Origin: an uncultured Cytophagales bacterium
GTDB lineage: Bacteria > Bacteroidota > Bacteroidia > Cytophagales > UBA9547
Length of the DNA stretch: 46,814 nucleotides
Reading direction: 5' to 3'
Assembly (NCBI GenBank): GCA_945957555.1
Contig: CAMFLX010000020.1
Location: forward strand, 1-46,814
In this document: piece by piece, positions 24,472 through 33,383 of the stretch
Position numbering within the stretch: position 1 is the first letter of the stretch
Layout of the letters: every line of letters starts with the position of its first letter
Translations under genes and position numbers: made by a program
Notes under the pieces: model-generated
Seen by the model: only the letters and a program-made list of their open reading frames with translations
Databases searched by the model: none
What the model was told of the DNA's origin: nothing

Positions 24472-25673
24472 TGATAAGTTTCAACGAAGCATGTGATCTC
24501 ATATCGGCGTGTAAATGTTCGGATTTAGGAACTGAGTTTGTTGCCTTAAGCGAGGCTTTAGGTCGTGTTTTGGCAGTAGATGTTTTAGCAGATAGGAATT
24601 ATCCGCCATTCAATAGGGCCTGTATGGACGGTTTTGCGATCAAGAAAGAGGACTGGGAGGCTGGTCATAGGCAGTTCGATATTGTAGGGGAACTTCTTGC
24701 TGGACAACGATTTGATGAAAGTAGTATTAGGTCTGGTACGGCACTTAAAATTATGACTGGTGCTGCGACACCCAAAGCTTATGATGTTATCGTGAGAATA
24801 GAGGATTGTATCGTATCCAGTAATAAGGTATCGTTTTCAGTAGGTAAAATTTCTGAATTCCTCAATATTGCAAAGGAGGGAGAGGATATTATTAGGAGAG
24901 AGAAGGTAATGTTTGCAAATCAAGTAGTTACCTTAGGTAGTATTACAGCCTTGGCAAGTATTGGAGCATCGCAACTAGAAGTTTACAAATTGCCAAGAAT
25001 TACAATTATAACAACGGGTGACGAAGTGGTTCCTGTTTCATACGAACCCAAGGCTAACCAGATCAGGAATTCTAATGCAATAACTTTGCAAATGGCATTG
25101 AGTAAATTAGGCATTAGTAATGTAACCCATGAGCATGTTAATGATACTGAAGATAAAATCATTGAAAAAATAGAAACATTGGTTTCTGCTTCAGATATTA
25201 TCCTTTTTACGGGTGGTGTGTCTGCTGGTTCGGCCGATTTTGTGCCCCAAGCACTGGGAAAGTCAGGGTTTGTCAAGCGTTTTCACAAGGTTAAGATTAA
25301 ACCAGGTAAACCTGCTTGGTTTGGAACGAATGATATCACAGGCAAAGTAGTGTTTGCCTTGCCTGGAAATCCTTTGTCGGTGATGGCAACTTATAAGGTC
25401 TTTGTGGAACCATATGTCCTAAGACTTATTAGGAAGAGCCCTGTAAATTATTCGTGGAAGCAAATTGCAGTGAATAGGGTTAGGAAGGTGGAATTGGATG
25501 AGTTTTTTCCGTATCTTGCAGATTCGAATGTTTCAGGGGATTTCTTGGAACCTTTGACGCTCAATGGGTCAGGTGATATTACCGCAACGTTATACGCTAG
25601 AGGCTTGGCGCATCATCCTGTTGATATGGTACAGTTAACCGTAGGTACCTTTGTAAAGGTGTTTGAGTTTTAA
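24471..25673 (+). CDS. moeA: molybdopterin molybdenumtransferase
   Basis: A 400-residue MoeA, which inserts molybdate into adenylylated molybdopterin to finish the molybdenum cofactor. Seen: the N-terminal domain with NYPPFNRACMDGFAI, the motif GAATPKAYDVIVRIED, the MoCF-binding domain with ITTGDEVV and LFTGGVSAGSADFV, the loop KIKPGKPAWFG and ALPGNPLSVMATYKVFV. The C-terminal domain IV is present (LNGSGDITATLYARGLAHHPVD). All parts look intact. It is translationally coupled to nuoB; other cofactor genes are not in the window. Confidence 0.93.
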   Translation: MISFNEACDLISACKCSDLGTEFVALSEALGRVLAVDVLADRNYPPFNRACMDGFAIKKEDWEAGHRQFDIVGELLAGQRFDESSIRSGTALKIMTGAATPKAYDVIVRIEDCIVSSNKVSFSVGKISEFLNIAKEGEDIIRREKVMFANQVVTLGSITALASIGASQLEVYKLPRITIITTGDEVVPVSYEPKANQIRNSNAITLQMALSKLGISNVTHEHVNDTEDKIIEKIETLVSASDIILFTGGVSAGSADFVPQALGKSGFVKRFHKVKIKPGKPAWFGTNDITGKVVFALPGNPLSVMATYKVFVEPYVLRLIRKSPVNYSWKQIAVNRVRKVELDEFFPYLADSNVSGDFLEPLTLNGSGDITATLYARGLAHHPVDMVQLTVGTFVKVFEF

Positions 25674-25721
25674 GTTCTAATAGAAATGCAATTTCGAGCA
25701 ACTTAAAATAATCTTTTTGTT

Positions 25722-26576
25722 ATGCCATTACTGGATAATTTTTTGGAAACCCAGTTCAGCGTTGAACAAAGGGTTGAATTTGGAAATTTGATAGAAGAGC
25801 TGGGTCTGAGATCGTTTTTTAACAATACGATACGAGTTCTGGATGATCCCACTATTGAAAAGGATGAAATTACTATAGCAGCCATATCTGCAGGTTTATT
25901 ACGTACTATTAACCATAGGCTTGCAAAATTCCCCACTGTTGAGGATAAAATATCCAGACAAAGAACTTTTGGTATATTGTTGGAAAGACTACTAGTCTTG
26001 CTGATATCTAAAAATATGAATGATACAGAGCGTATTTTTAACGCACTGGACCGCTCTCTTTATGTGACCTGTTTGCAACAGGGATATGACCATAAACTCA
26101 TGAAAAAACTTTTTGATTTCGATAGTCTCAAGCACGTGATCTATAGTCTGAAAGTTCAAAACATAGCTTTTGCCCCTGCCCCTATTAATCAAAAGCCACA
26201 ACGGTATTTATGGCTGCAAAAAGGAAACCTTCATATACTCGTAGACTTGTTGCTCAAATTCAATTATATCAAAAGCAAAAAAGAATTTTTTGATGTTTTT
26301 TTTCGAGAAGACGAGGAGCCTATTGTTCGATGGAATAAAGACAAAAAGTATAATTTGGCTTTGTTGTTGAGCAGACTATTCAACGAAGGGTTTGCAAAGA
26401 TCGAAGGCAACAAGGGCTATTTTGCCTATGCCGAGAAACATTTCGTGACTTTTGAAAATTCTAGTTTTATACCAAACTCACTCAAAAAGTTGTCATCGGT
26501 AGTCTTGAAAAATCCTGAAAGCTACAAGTCAACAGTTTCTGAAGTTGAGCAGATCATCCAAAGTATATCTCGATAA
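25722..26576 (+). CDS. hypothetical protein, helix-rich
   Basis: A 284-residue soluble protein that I do not recognise with confidence. The N-terminal two thirds are helical and Leu-rich (ERLLVLLISKNMNDTERIF). The C-terminal part (about 165-265) has KGNLHILVDLLLKFNYIKSKKEFFDVFF followed by WNKDKKYNLALLLSRLFNEGFA. That resembles the winged-helix end of RteC-type proteins of Bacteroidota elements, but the similarity is from memory and weak. No signal peptide or membrane segment. It lies 48 bases after moeA and 97 bases before the sugar transferase, with no hairpin on either side. Confidence 0.6.
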   Translation: MPLLDNFLETQFSVEQRVEFGNLIEELGLRSFFNNTIRVLDDPTIEKDEITIAAISAGLLRTINHRLAKFPTVEDKISRQRTFGILLERLLVLLISKNMNDTERIFNALDRSLYVTCLQQGYDHKLMKKLFDFDSLKHVIYSLKVQNIAFAPAPINQKPQRYLWLQKGNLHILVDLLLKFNYIKSKKEFFDVFFREDEEPIVRWNKDKKYNLALLLSRLFNEGFAKIEGNKGYFAYAEKHFVTFENSSFIPNSLKKLSSVVLKNPESYKSTVSEVEQIIQSISR

Positions 26577-26661
26577 TGCGTCTTATTTTAACGGGTATAA
26601 GGGGAGTTTTAGGTTTGATATTATACTGACTCTCTTTAAATAGCATTTGTCCGTATTTTTT

Positions 26662-26669
26662 TAGTTTTG
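26662..26669 (+). promoter_or_regulatory. -7 promoter box for the sugar-phosphate transferase
   Basis: TAGTTTTG, an exact TAnnTTTG match, ends four bases before the ATG at 26674, again predicting a nearly leaderless mRNA. A TTTG at 26646-26649 is too close to be a usual -33 box. Confidence 0.45.
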
Positions 26670-26673
26670 TATT

Positions 26674-27279
26674 ATGTACCAATTGTTTTTTAAGCCACTC
26701 ATAGATTTTGTGATTTCATTTGTTGTCCTAGTGTTGGCATTTCCGGTGTTGTTGTTGGTTGCAGTTTTATTGTATATATTAAATGATGGTAAAGTATTCT
26801 TTTTTCAAGTAAGACCAGGTCTTCGTGGCAAGCCCTTTAAGATCTTGAAATTCAAAACGATGAATGATAAAAGGGATAAAAATGGAGAATTATTGCCCGA
26901 TGCAGATCGATTGACAAAAGTCGGTGCTTTTGTACGTAAAACATCCATTGATGAATTGCCTCAGTTAGTTAATGTTTTGAAAGGGGATATCAGTTTGGTG
27001 GGGCCAAGACCCCTTTTAATGGAATACCTGCCATTGTATAATGAAGAACAGGCAAGGAGACACAATGTAAAACCTGGTATCACAGGTTGGGCGCAGATCA
27101 ATGGACGGAACGCGATCTCATGGTCTAAGAAATTTGAGCTTGATGTGTATTATGTAGAGCATCTTTCTTTTTTATTGGATATGAATATTTTGGCTCAGAC
27201 GATATTCAATGTGTTAAGATCAAAAGATATTAATTCTCAGACCGCTGCCACTATGGAGAAATTCACGGGCAAAGAATAG
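26674..27279 (+). CDS. undecaprenyl-phosphate sugar-1-phosphate transferase (PglC-like)
   Basis: A 201-residue small monotopic phosphoglycosyl transferase that moves a sugar-1-phosphate from a UDP-sugar to undecaprenyl phosphate, starting a surface glycan. Seen: one N-terminal membrane helix ([24 protein letters not shown]), the basic loop [17 protein letters not shown], the catalytic Asp-Glu pair in SIDELPQ, VGPRPLL, and [14 protein letters not shown]. The length matches the minimal PglC type, not the longer WcaJ type. No glycan gene cluster surrounds it, so the target glycan is unknown. Confidence 0.9.
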   Translation: MYQLFFKPLIDFVISFVVLVLAFPVLLLVAVLLYILNDGKVFFFQVRPGLRGKPFKILKFKTMNDKRDKNGELLPDADRLTKVGAFVRKTSIDELPQLVNVLKGDISLVGPRPLLMEYLPLYNEEQARRHNVKPGITGWAQINGRNAISWSKKFELDVYYVEHLSFLLDMNILAQTIFNVLRSKDINSQTAATMEKFTGKE

Positions 27280-27362
27280 TTGTAAAAAAGGGGGGAGCTA
27301 AATTGTTTAATTGGGGTTTGGGTGCAATACTTGAGGTGATTTTAAATTATAACTAATGTTCG

Positions 27363-27379
27363 TATTTTTGTTATATTTG
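27363..27379 (+). promoter_or_regulatory. two overlapping -7 candidates before the 159-residue lipoprotein
   Basis: TATTTTTG (27363-27370) and TATATTTG (27372-27379) both match TAnnTTTG, 66-75 bases before the ATG at 27445. Confidence 0.4.
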
Positions 27380-27444
27380 TTGTTTGAAAAGTACCATAAA
27401 TGGGGTGCTTTTCATGGATGAACGATATTTTAACAGGGGATACG

Positions 27445-27924
27445 ATGAAGTTTGGGGGTTATGTCTTTTTTTTATTCCTATTAGGGTTTTCTTGTAAAAG
27501 AAAAGAGGTCGTTGTAGATAAGCGTTTAATGAATGAGGAAGAAGTGGAGATTACTAACAACACCTCTGGATCGGTTACACTACAATATATCGATACCTTC
27601 AATCCATTAATGAAAGGTTTGAAATCTTTTACAATGAATGTGCCAGCCAATTCCCTTAAAAAGCTCAACTTGGGGGGATATTACGTGGGGGAGTCTTATG
27701 GTTTTTTGGACTTCTGTTCCTTGCGTTCAGTTGCAATTATGACCTTTCAAGACGGCAAAAGCAAATCTGATACTAGTTGTTTTGCTATAGGCGGCCAGAA
27801 CTTTAAGGATAATGTGAATTTTTTCAACAAAATGCTCATATACAAAGTGGGAATTACCGATTATCACAAAATTTATACCTACCGCTACACCATTTCCGAT
27901 GCTGATTACAGCGAGGCCAAATAA
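27445..27924 (+). CDS. hypothetical lipoprotein
   Basis: A 159-residue protein with a lipoprotein signal peptide (FFLFLLGFSC, lipid Cys17). Its beta-rich middle includes EEVEITNNTSGSVTLQYID and NSLKKLNLGGYYVGES. Five Cys-poor strands follow and it ends YRYTISDADYSEAK. I do not recognise a family. I start at ATG 27445, where the signal peptide begins, and not at the upstream ATG at 27400, which would put 15 polar residues before it. It stands alone. Confidence 0.65.
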   Translation: MKFGGYVFFLFLLGFSCKRKEVVVDKRLMNEEEVEITNNTSGSVTLQYIDTFNPLMKGLKSFTMNVPANSLKKLNLGGYYVGESYGFLDFCSLRSVAIMTFQDGKSKSDTSCFAIGGQNFKDNVNFFNKMLIYKVGITDYHKIYTYRYTISDADYSEAK

Positions 27925-27951
27925 ACAAATAGGTTTTTTCGGGGTACACTG

Positions 27952-27979
27952 ATGTTTGATTGAAAAGTCATTCAAACAT
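27952..27979 (+). terminator. weak hairpin after the lipoprotein gene
   Basis: ATGTTTGA and TCAAACAT pair around a 12-base loop. There is no T-run, so terminator function is doubtful. Confidence 0.25.
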
Positions 27980-28004
27980 ATGCGTTATAAACACAGCTTT
28001 ATAT

Positions 28005-28012
28005 TAACTTTG
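28005..28012 (+). promoter_or_regulatory. -7 promoter box for mfd
   Basis: TAACTTTG matches TAnnTTTG and ends 20 bases before the TTG start of mfd. Confidence 0.5.
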
Positions 28013-28032
28013 TGGCTTGAAACATTTTTAAT

Positions 28033-31000
28033 TTGAAGTTTTCTGATTTTATAGAGATCTATCAAAACGATCCTTATGTCCATACCCTTGCTACATATTG
28101 CAAAAAGCAAGGCACTTCCATTCAAGTAAAGGGCTCGGTAGGTAGCTTGGACGCGGTATTGGCTACTGTCTTGTCCAAAACCAATCAGACTACACAGTTT
28201 ATCATTGCAGAAAGTAAAGAACAAGCTTATTATATTTATACAGATCTGCTGAATATGAAGTCAGAGGGAGAGATTCTGTTATTCCCTTCTTCCTACAAAA
28301 AGCCATATCAATATGAGGATATTGAGAATGCTAATATTTTGCAGCGGGCAGAAGTCTTGAATAAACTTTCGGGGGATCAACTTACGCAATATATTATTGT
28401 CTCGTATCCTGAAGCACTTGGTGAGAAGGTAATTAATAAGAAATCGTTGGCAAGCAATACTTTTTCAGCAAAAATTGGAGAAAGGATTGATACCGATTTT
28501 ATGGCTGAGCTTTTAGCTAACTACAACTTTGAAAAGAATGATTTTGTATATGAACCAGGTCAGTACGCTCTAAGGGGTGGTATTGTGGACATCTTTTCGT
28601 ATGCAAATGAATATCCCTATCGATTGGAACTGTTTGGGGACGAAATAGAGAGTATTAGGACTTTTGATCCGGATACTCAGTTGTCGTTAGAGCATAAGAA
28701 GTTTATCTCTATTGTTCCCAATGTTCAGACCAAATTACTTCAAGAAACAAGAGAATCATTTTTTAATTTCTTACCTGAACATTCAACTATATGGATAGAG
28801 AACATAGAGTTGAGTCTTCAGGCGATTGAGAAAAACTTTAATAAGGCATCTAGTGAATTTCACAAGATATTAGAGCAGAATAATGGTTCTGCATTAGTCT
28901 ATGAGCCTGATTATCTTTTTGAAACAAAGTCTGGTTTTGAGAAGGCAATGGGAGATTTCTCTAGGGTATATTTGTCTCCGACACATCTCTCGCACGACCA
29001 TGTTTTGGAGTTCAAATCCTCTCCTCAACCGTCTTTCAATAAAGATTTTAATTTGATTGCAAAAGACCTACATGAAAACCAAATCAAAGGCTATCGTAAT
29101 TTTATTTTTGCAGAATCTGGTTCACAACACGACAAATTAGTCACTATTTTTGATGAGATTAACCCTGAGGTAAAAACATTCTATGTGGGTCTTGCGCTTA
29201 GAGAAGGTTATATAGACCACATGTTAAAGATTGTGTGCTATACCGATCACCAATTATTTGAACGGTTTCATAACTATAAAAATAAGGAAAGGGCATCAAA
29301 GAATAAGGCGATTACGCTTAAGGAACTAAAAACATTACAACCTGGCGACTATGTGGTACATCAAGATTATGGGATTGCTAGATTTGTTGGCCTTGAAAGG
29401 GTGATGCTGAGTTCAAATAAGGAACAGGAGGGGATCCGTTTGGTATTTAGGGATGACGACCTTATGGTGGTAAGTATTCACTCACTACATAAAATATCTA
29501 AATATTCTGGTAAGGATGGTACTACACCCACCATGAGCAAGTTAGGCTCGCCTGAATGGGAGAATAAAAAGAAGACAGCAAAGAAGAAAGTTAAAGACAT
29601 TGCAAAAGAGCTTATTAGTCTGTATGCGAAGCGAAAAACTGCACCAGGGTATGCCTTTAATAGAGATTCATTTTTGCAGGCAGAGTTGGAAACTTCATTT
29701 TTATATGAAGATACCCCCGATCAGGCAAAGGCAACAATAGATGTAAAAGAAGATATGGAAAAGCCACACCCAATGGACCGTTTGGTTTGTGGTGATGTTG
29801 GTTTTGGAAAGACTGAGGTTGCCATTAGGGCCGCTTTTAAAGCTGTATGTGATGGCAAGCAGGTAGCCGTATTGGTGCCTACTACTGTATTGGCGCTTCA
29901 GCACTTTAAAACGTTTAAAGAGCGTTTGGAAAAGTTTCCAGTCAAGACAGAGTATGTGAATAGATTTCGCACCGCTGGACAGATTAAAGAAACACTTCAA
30001 AGAATAAAGGAAGGGAAAACCGACATATTAATAGGTACCCAAAGAATTCTCAGTAAAGATGTTGAGTTTAAAGATTTGGGACTTCTCATAATAGATGAGG
30101 AACAAAAGTTTGGGGTTTCTACTAAAGAAAAACTCAAGCAGTTTAAGTTCAATGTGGATACATTAACACTGACGGCAACTCCGATTCCAAGAACACTACA
30201 TTTCTCACTGATGGGAGCGAGAGATTTGTCGGTAATAGCTACACCGCCTCCTAATAGGCAGCCCGTAACAACAGAAATCCATGTGTTTGACAAAGCTGTG
30301 ATTAGGGATGCGGTAAGTAACGAACTAAAGAGAGGGGGGCAGGTCTTTTTTATTCACAACAAAGTATCTGATTTGGATGCGATGGCTGACACGATCTTTA
30401 AACTTGTACCCGATGCCAGAATTGGGATCGCCCATGGACAAATGGATGGTGAAAAGCTGGAGAATGTGATGCTTAAGTTTATTGATGGAGAATACGATGT
30501 TTTGATTTCTACCAATATAGTGGAGTCTGGGTTGGATATTCCAAATGCAAATACTATTATCATTAATAATGCACAAAACTTTGGATTGAGCGATTTGCAT
30601 CAGATGAGGGGTAGGGTGGGCCGTTCCAACAAGAAGGCATACTGTTATCTTATTGCACCAGCACAAGTTTTACTATCTGGTGACGCTCGTAAAAGATTAT
30701 CTACATTGGAAGATTTCTCCGAGCTTGGTGATGGTTTTAAGGTGGCAATGCGAGATTTGGATATTCGTGGTGCGGGTAACTTGTTGGGGGCAGAACAAAG
30801 CGGATTTATAACCGATCTGGGTTTTGAAACATATCACCAAATCCTTGATGAAGCTGTACAGGAGCTTAAAGAGACTGAGTTTAAGGAATTATTTGAGAAC
30901 CAAAGTAGTGGTTTCAAGCCTAACTTACAAGATTGTGTGATAGAGACGGATGCCTCACTCATTATCCCAGAGCGATATGTGAATAATATATCTGAGCGTT

Positions 31001-31368
31001 TGGCTTTGTATACTGAGCTTGATAAATTAAACAATGGGGAGCAACTTCAGAAATTTATCAACTCGATTATTGATAGGTTTGGGCCAGTTCCTGAAGAATT
31101 CAAAGAGCTCATTGAGACTGTTCGCCTAAGATGGATGGCTGAGAAAATTGGTTTTATGAAGATAAGTCTGAAAAATGGTACGATCAGATGTTATGTAAAT
31201 GCCCAAAATGACTCTTTTTTTACGTCACCCTCCTTTCAGAACATACTTAAATATGTGCAGGAGCATCCTAAGAAATCGAGACTGAAAGAGCTCAAAGACC
31301 AATTAATGTTTATAGTTGACGAAATAATTAATATAAAAGAAGCAATTTCTATATTACAACAATTGTAA
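28033..31368 (+). CDS. mfd: transcription-repair coupling factor
   Basis: A 1,111-residue Mfd, the translocase that removes stalled RNA polymerase from damaged DNA and recruits UvrA. Seen: the UvrB-like N-terminal part with the PGQYALRGGIVDIFS motif, a CarD-like RNA polymerase interaction domain starting near residue 436 (LQPGDYVVHQDYGIARFVGLE), Walker A GDVGFGKT (about 587-594), the DEEQ box (about 688-691), TATPIPRTL, and QMRGRVGRS (about 857-865), then a TRCF C-terminal domain. A stop at 28018-28020 limits the frame, and it holds no ATG before the conserved sequence, so the start is TTG 28033 (or ATT 28024). It is monocistronic. Confidence 0.95.
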   Translation: MKFSDFIEIYQNDPYVHTLATYCKKQGTSIQVKGSVGSLDAVLATVLSKTNQTTQFIIAESKEQAYYIYTDLLNMKSEGEILLFPSSYKKPYQYEDIENANILQRAEVLNKLSGDQLTQYIIVSYPEALGEKVINKKSLASNTFSAKIGERIDTDFMAELLANYNFEKNDFVYEPGQYALRGGIVDIFSYANEYPYRLELFGDEIESIRTFDPDTQLSLEHKKFISIVPNVQTKLLQETRESFFNFLPEHSTIWIENIELSLQAIEKNFNKASSEFHKILEQNNGSALVYEPDYLFETKSGFEKAMGDFSRVYLSPTHLSHDHVLEFKSSPQPSFNKDFNLIAKDLHENQIKGYRNFIFAESGSQHDKLVTIFDEINPEVKTFYVGLALREGYIDHMLKIVCYTDHQLFERFHNYKNKERASKNKAITLKELKTLQPGDYVVHQDYGIARFVGLERVMLSSNKEQEGIRLVFRDDDLMVVSIHSLHKISKYSGKDGTTPTMSKLGSPEWENKKKTAKKKVKDIAKELISLYAKRKTAPGYAFNRDSFLQAELETSFLYEDTPDQAKATIDVKEDMEKPHPMDRLVCGDVGFGKTEVAIRAAFKAVCDGKQVAVLVPTTVLALQHFKTFKERLEKFPVKTEYVNRFRTAGQIKETLQRIKEGKTDILIGTQRILSKDVEFKDLGLLIIDEEQKFGVSTKEKLKQFKFNVDTLTLTATPIPRTLHFSLMGARDLSVIATPPPNRQPVTTEIHVFDKAVIRDAVSNELKRGGQVFFIHNKVSDLDAMADTIFKLVPDARIGIAHGQMDGEKLENVMLKFIDGEYDVLISTNIVESGLDIPNANTIIINNAQNFGLSDLHQMRGRVGRSNKKAYCYLIAPAQVLLSGDARKRLSTLEDFSELGDGFKVAMRDLDIRGAGNLLGAEQSGFITDLGFETYHQILDEAVQELKETEFKELFENQSSGFKPNLQDCVIETDASLIIPERYVNNISERLALYTELDKLNNGEQLQKFINSIIDRFGPVPEEFKELIETVRLRWMAEKIGFMKISLKNGTIRCYVNAQNDSFFTSPSFQNILKYVQEHPKKSRLKELKDQLMFIVDEIINIKEAISILQQL

Positions 31369-31469
31369 TTAACCAATTGATCAGTAGTAAGATGCATTTA
31401 AGCGTGTTTGTGCTGTATTAGAAAAGTACAAACATAAATAAAATACATTCAATATTTTTTAACAATAAT

Positions 31470-31500
31470 TTTGTAGATTATTAAATATTGTATAATTTTA
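31470..31500 (+). promoter_or_regulatory. promoter of gldJ
   Basis: TTTG (31470-31473), 19 bases, then TAATTTTA (31493-31500): a -33/-7 pair with one mismatch in the -7 box, 37 bases before the ATG. Confidence 0.5.
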
Positions 31501-31537
31501 CGAACTAATAGTATAATATCTATAATATTAACAGGGT

Positions 31538-32743
31538 ATGAATAAGTTGATAAAAGTGTTTAAGATTGTTCCTTTATCTATTGTAGGGATGCTTGCTTTG
31601 GCCAATTGCTCCAAATCAAAAAATCCTACGAGCCAAAAGCCAGGGCCGTTTAGTACAGTTACTGGGGAGGCTTACAATATTGAAGGAGGTTATGAGGTGG
31701 CGCCTTATTCAGGTCAGCCAGAAGGGCCAAACTTGGTTTTTATTGAGGGAGGTCGTACTGTATTAGGTTCCTTTGAAGAGGATATCATGAATACAAGAGA
31801 TAACATAGAGAGAACGGTTTCTGTGGCATCGTTCTGGATGGACATGACTGAAGTGGCTAACATCCACTGGTTGGAATATATGTTCCATATCCAAAAGGAC
31901 TCATCAGAAGAAGCTTTCCAGAAAGTTATCCCAGATACTACAGTATGGGCGAGTGAGCTTGCTTACAACGATCCTTATGTAGATCACTACTTAAGATATC
32001 CTGGTTTCCGTTTCTTCCCAGTTGTGGGTATTACATGGGAACAGGCTGATAAATACTCTGCTTGGAGAACAAGAAGAGTTAACTTGAACCTTGCAAAAGA
32101 GGCTGGTTTGCAAATACCTGAAGACGGTGGTCGTATTCCTTTGGAGACTGGTGTTGTACTTCCAAACTATCGTTTGCCATCTGAGGCTGAGTGGGAATAT
32201 GCTGCTTACGCTTTGATAGGTACACAGTGGTTGGATGAGAACCAAACACAAAGAAGATTATATCCTTGGGATGGTCATGCATTACGTAATCCTTATGGCA
32301 AAGAAATGGGAACATTCTTGGCTAACTTCAAAAGAGGTCGTGGTGACTATGCTGGTATCGCAGGTAAGTTGAATGACGGTGCTATGATCACAGATTATAT
32401 CTACGCTTCTCCTCCAAATGATTTCGGTCTTTACAACATGGCTGGTAACGTAAACGAGTGGGTATACGATGTTTACCGTCCGCTTTCTTTCCAAACTGTT
32501 GATGACTTGAACCCGTTAAGAAGAGATGGTTATCTTGATGAAGATAAAAACTACGATAACGCTGACAAGAAAAAAGGTTACAGAACTATGGTTTCTGATA
32601 AAGCGAGAGTTTACAAAGGTGGTTCTTGGAAAGATGTTGCTTACTGGTTGTCTCCAGGTACTAGAAGATTCTTAGATCAAGATTCTTGTACAGCTACTAT
32701 CGGTTTCCGTTGTGCTATGATCAACGCAGGTACAAATCACTAA
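31538..32743 (+). CDS. gldJ: gliding motility lipoprotein GldJ
   Basis: A 401-residue lipoprotein (lipid Cys24 in LANC) with a sulfatase-modifying-factor/formylglycine-enzyme fold. Seen: NLVFIEGGRTVLGS, SFWMDMTEVANIHWLEY, ALPDTTVW-type and YNDPYVDHYLRYPGF motifs, FPVVGITWEQADKYSAWRTRRVN, YRLPSEAEWEYAAY, FGLYNMAGNVNEWVYD and KGGSWKDVAYWL. GldJ and its relative GldK form the outer-membrane ring of the gliding and T9SS machinery. The spacing of the first motifs fits GldJ better than GldK. The active-site Cys pair of true formylglycine enzymes is not evident, so it is structural. The coding part is closed by a strong terminator, separating it from the ATP synthase genes. Confidence 0.85.
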   Translation: MNKLIKVFKIVPLSIVGMLALANCSKSKNPTSQKPGPFSTVTGEAYNIEGGYEVAPYSGQPEGPNLVFIEGGRTVLGSFEEDIMNTRDNIERTVSVASFWMDMTEVANIHWLEYMFHIQKDSSEEAFQKVIPDTTVWASELAYNDPYVDHYLRYPGFRFFPVVGITWEQADKYSAWRTRRVNLNLAKEAGLQIPEDGGRIPLETGVVLPNYRLPSEAEWEYAAYALIGTQWLDENQTQRRLYPWDGHALRNPYGKEMGTFLANFKRGRGDYAGIAGKLNDGAMITDYIYASPPNDFGLYNMAGNVNEWVYDVYRPLSFQTVDDLNPLRRDGYLDEDKNYDNADKKKGYRTMVSDKARVYKGGSWKDVAYWLSPGTRRFLDQDSCTATIGFRCAMINAGTNH

Positions 32744-32760
32744 GATATATTCATAACCCT

Positions 32761-32794
32761 AAAAAAGGCTTTAAGGAAACTTAAAGCCTTTTTT
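32761..32794 (+). terminator. intrinsic terminator of gldJ
   Basis: Perfect 15-base arms (32761-32775, 32780-32794) around GAAA, ending in six T. Confidence 0.92.
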
Positions 32795-32800
32795 GTTTTA

Positions 32801-32808
32801 TATATTTG
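32801..32808 (+). promoter_or_regulatory. -7 promoter box for the ATP synthase operon
   Basis: TATATTTG, an exact TAnnTTTG match, lies between the gldJ terminator and atpZ. It ends five bases before the atpZ ATG. Confidence 0.55.
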
Positions 32809-32813
32809 CAAGA

Positions 32814-33014
32814 ATGAATAAGTATTTGAAATATACAGGACTGGCATTTCAGATGGGTGCTACCATAGGTGTGCTTACCTATTTGGGAGTGTATCTCGAC
32901 AAACGATACGCCTTACAACAGCCTTGGTTTACCATTGCGCTAGCTTTACTAGCGATTATCGGCTCAACAGTAAAACTGATTATAGATTTAAATAAAAATG
33001 AAGACCCAGATTAG
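32814..33014 (+). CDS. atpZ: AtpZ/AtpI-family ATP synthase accessory protein
   Basis: A 66-residue membrane protein with two helices: GLAFQMGATIGVLTYLGVYLD and the stretch IALALLAIIGSTVKLIIDL. The Gly-rich first helix and the conserved YLDKRY loop fit the AtpZ/'F0F1 subunit I-like' family, thought to help c-ring assembly or Mg2+ transport. It is the first gene of the atp operon. The start is ATG 32814; an upstream GTG/ATG-like extension runs through the gldJ terminator and promoter. The end overlaps the next gene by 17 bases. Confidence 0.8.
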   Translation: MNKYLKYTGLAFQMGATIGVLTYLGVYLDKRYALQQPWFTIALALLAIIGSTVKLIIDLNKNEDPD

Positions 33015-33375
33015 GATAATTATTTATTATGTGATCTTCACAATAACCTGTTTGATGATTTCTCAATTTGTGAATAGGTATGCATATGCCTTTTGCGAAA
33101 ATGCAAATTATATCATTATACTAAATGCAATTTTAGGATTAATAGGCTCCTTATTCTTTTTTAAAATTAAAGATAAATTGCTCCAGTTAGGCTTTTATTT
33201 TCTTGCAAAACTCTTAAAAATTGGACTTTCTGTAATTTGTGCAATTATTCTTTCGAAAAGTAATATTTGTTCAAAAGAGCTTCTGTGTTTTTTCACATTA
33301 ATTACATATTTATCTTATTTAACATTTGAAATAACAATCCTTCTTACTAACTTGCGACCCGTTTCAAGAGAATAG
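32998..33375 (+). CDS. hypothetical four-helix membrane protein in the atp operon (AtpI-like)
   Basis: A 125-residue hydrophobic protein with about four membrane spans (residues 6-22, 38-55, 63-85 and 93-115). It overlaps atpZ by 17 bases and ends nine bases before atpB. In many bacteria this slot holds atpI, so it probably helps ATP synthase assembly. Sequence similarity to AtpI is not obvious, and Ile/Phe/Leu dominate. The AT-rich codon use differs from the neighbouring subunits. An ATG at 32998 is the only sensible start. Confidence 0.65.
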   Translation: MKTQIRIIIYYVIFTITCLMISQFVNRYAYAFCENANYIIILNAILGLIGSLFFFKIKDKLLQLGFYFLAKLLKIGLSVICAIILSKSNICSKELLCFFTLITYLSYLTFEITILLTNLRPVSRE

Positions 33376-33383
33376 TATAAGTG

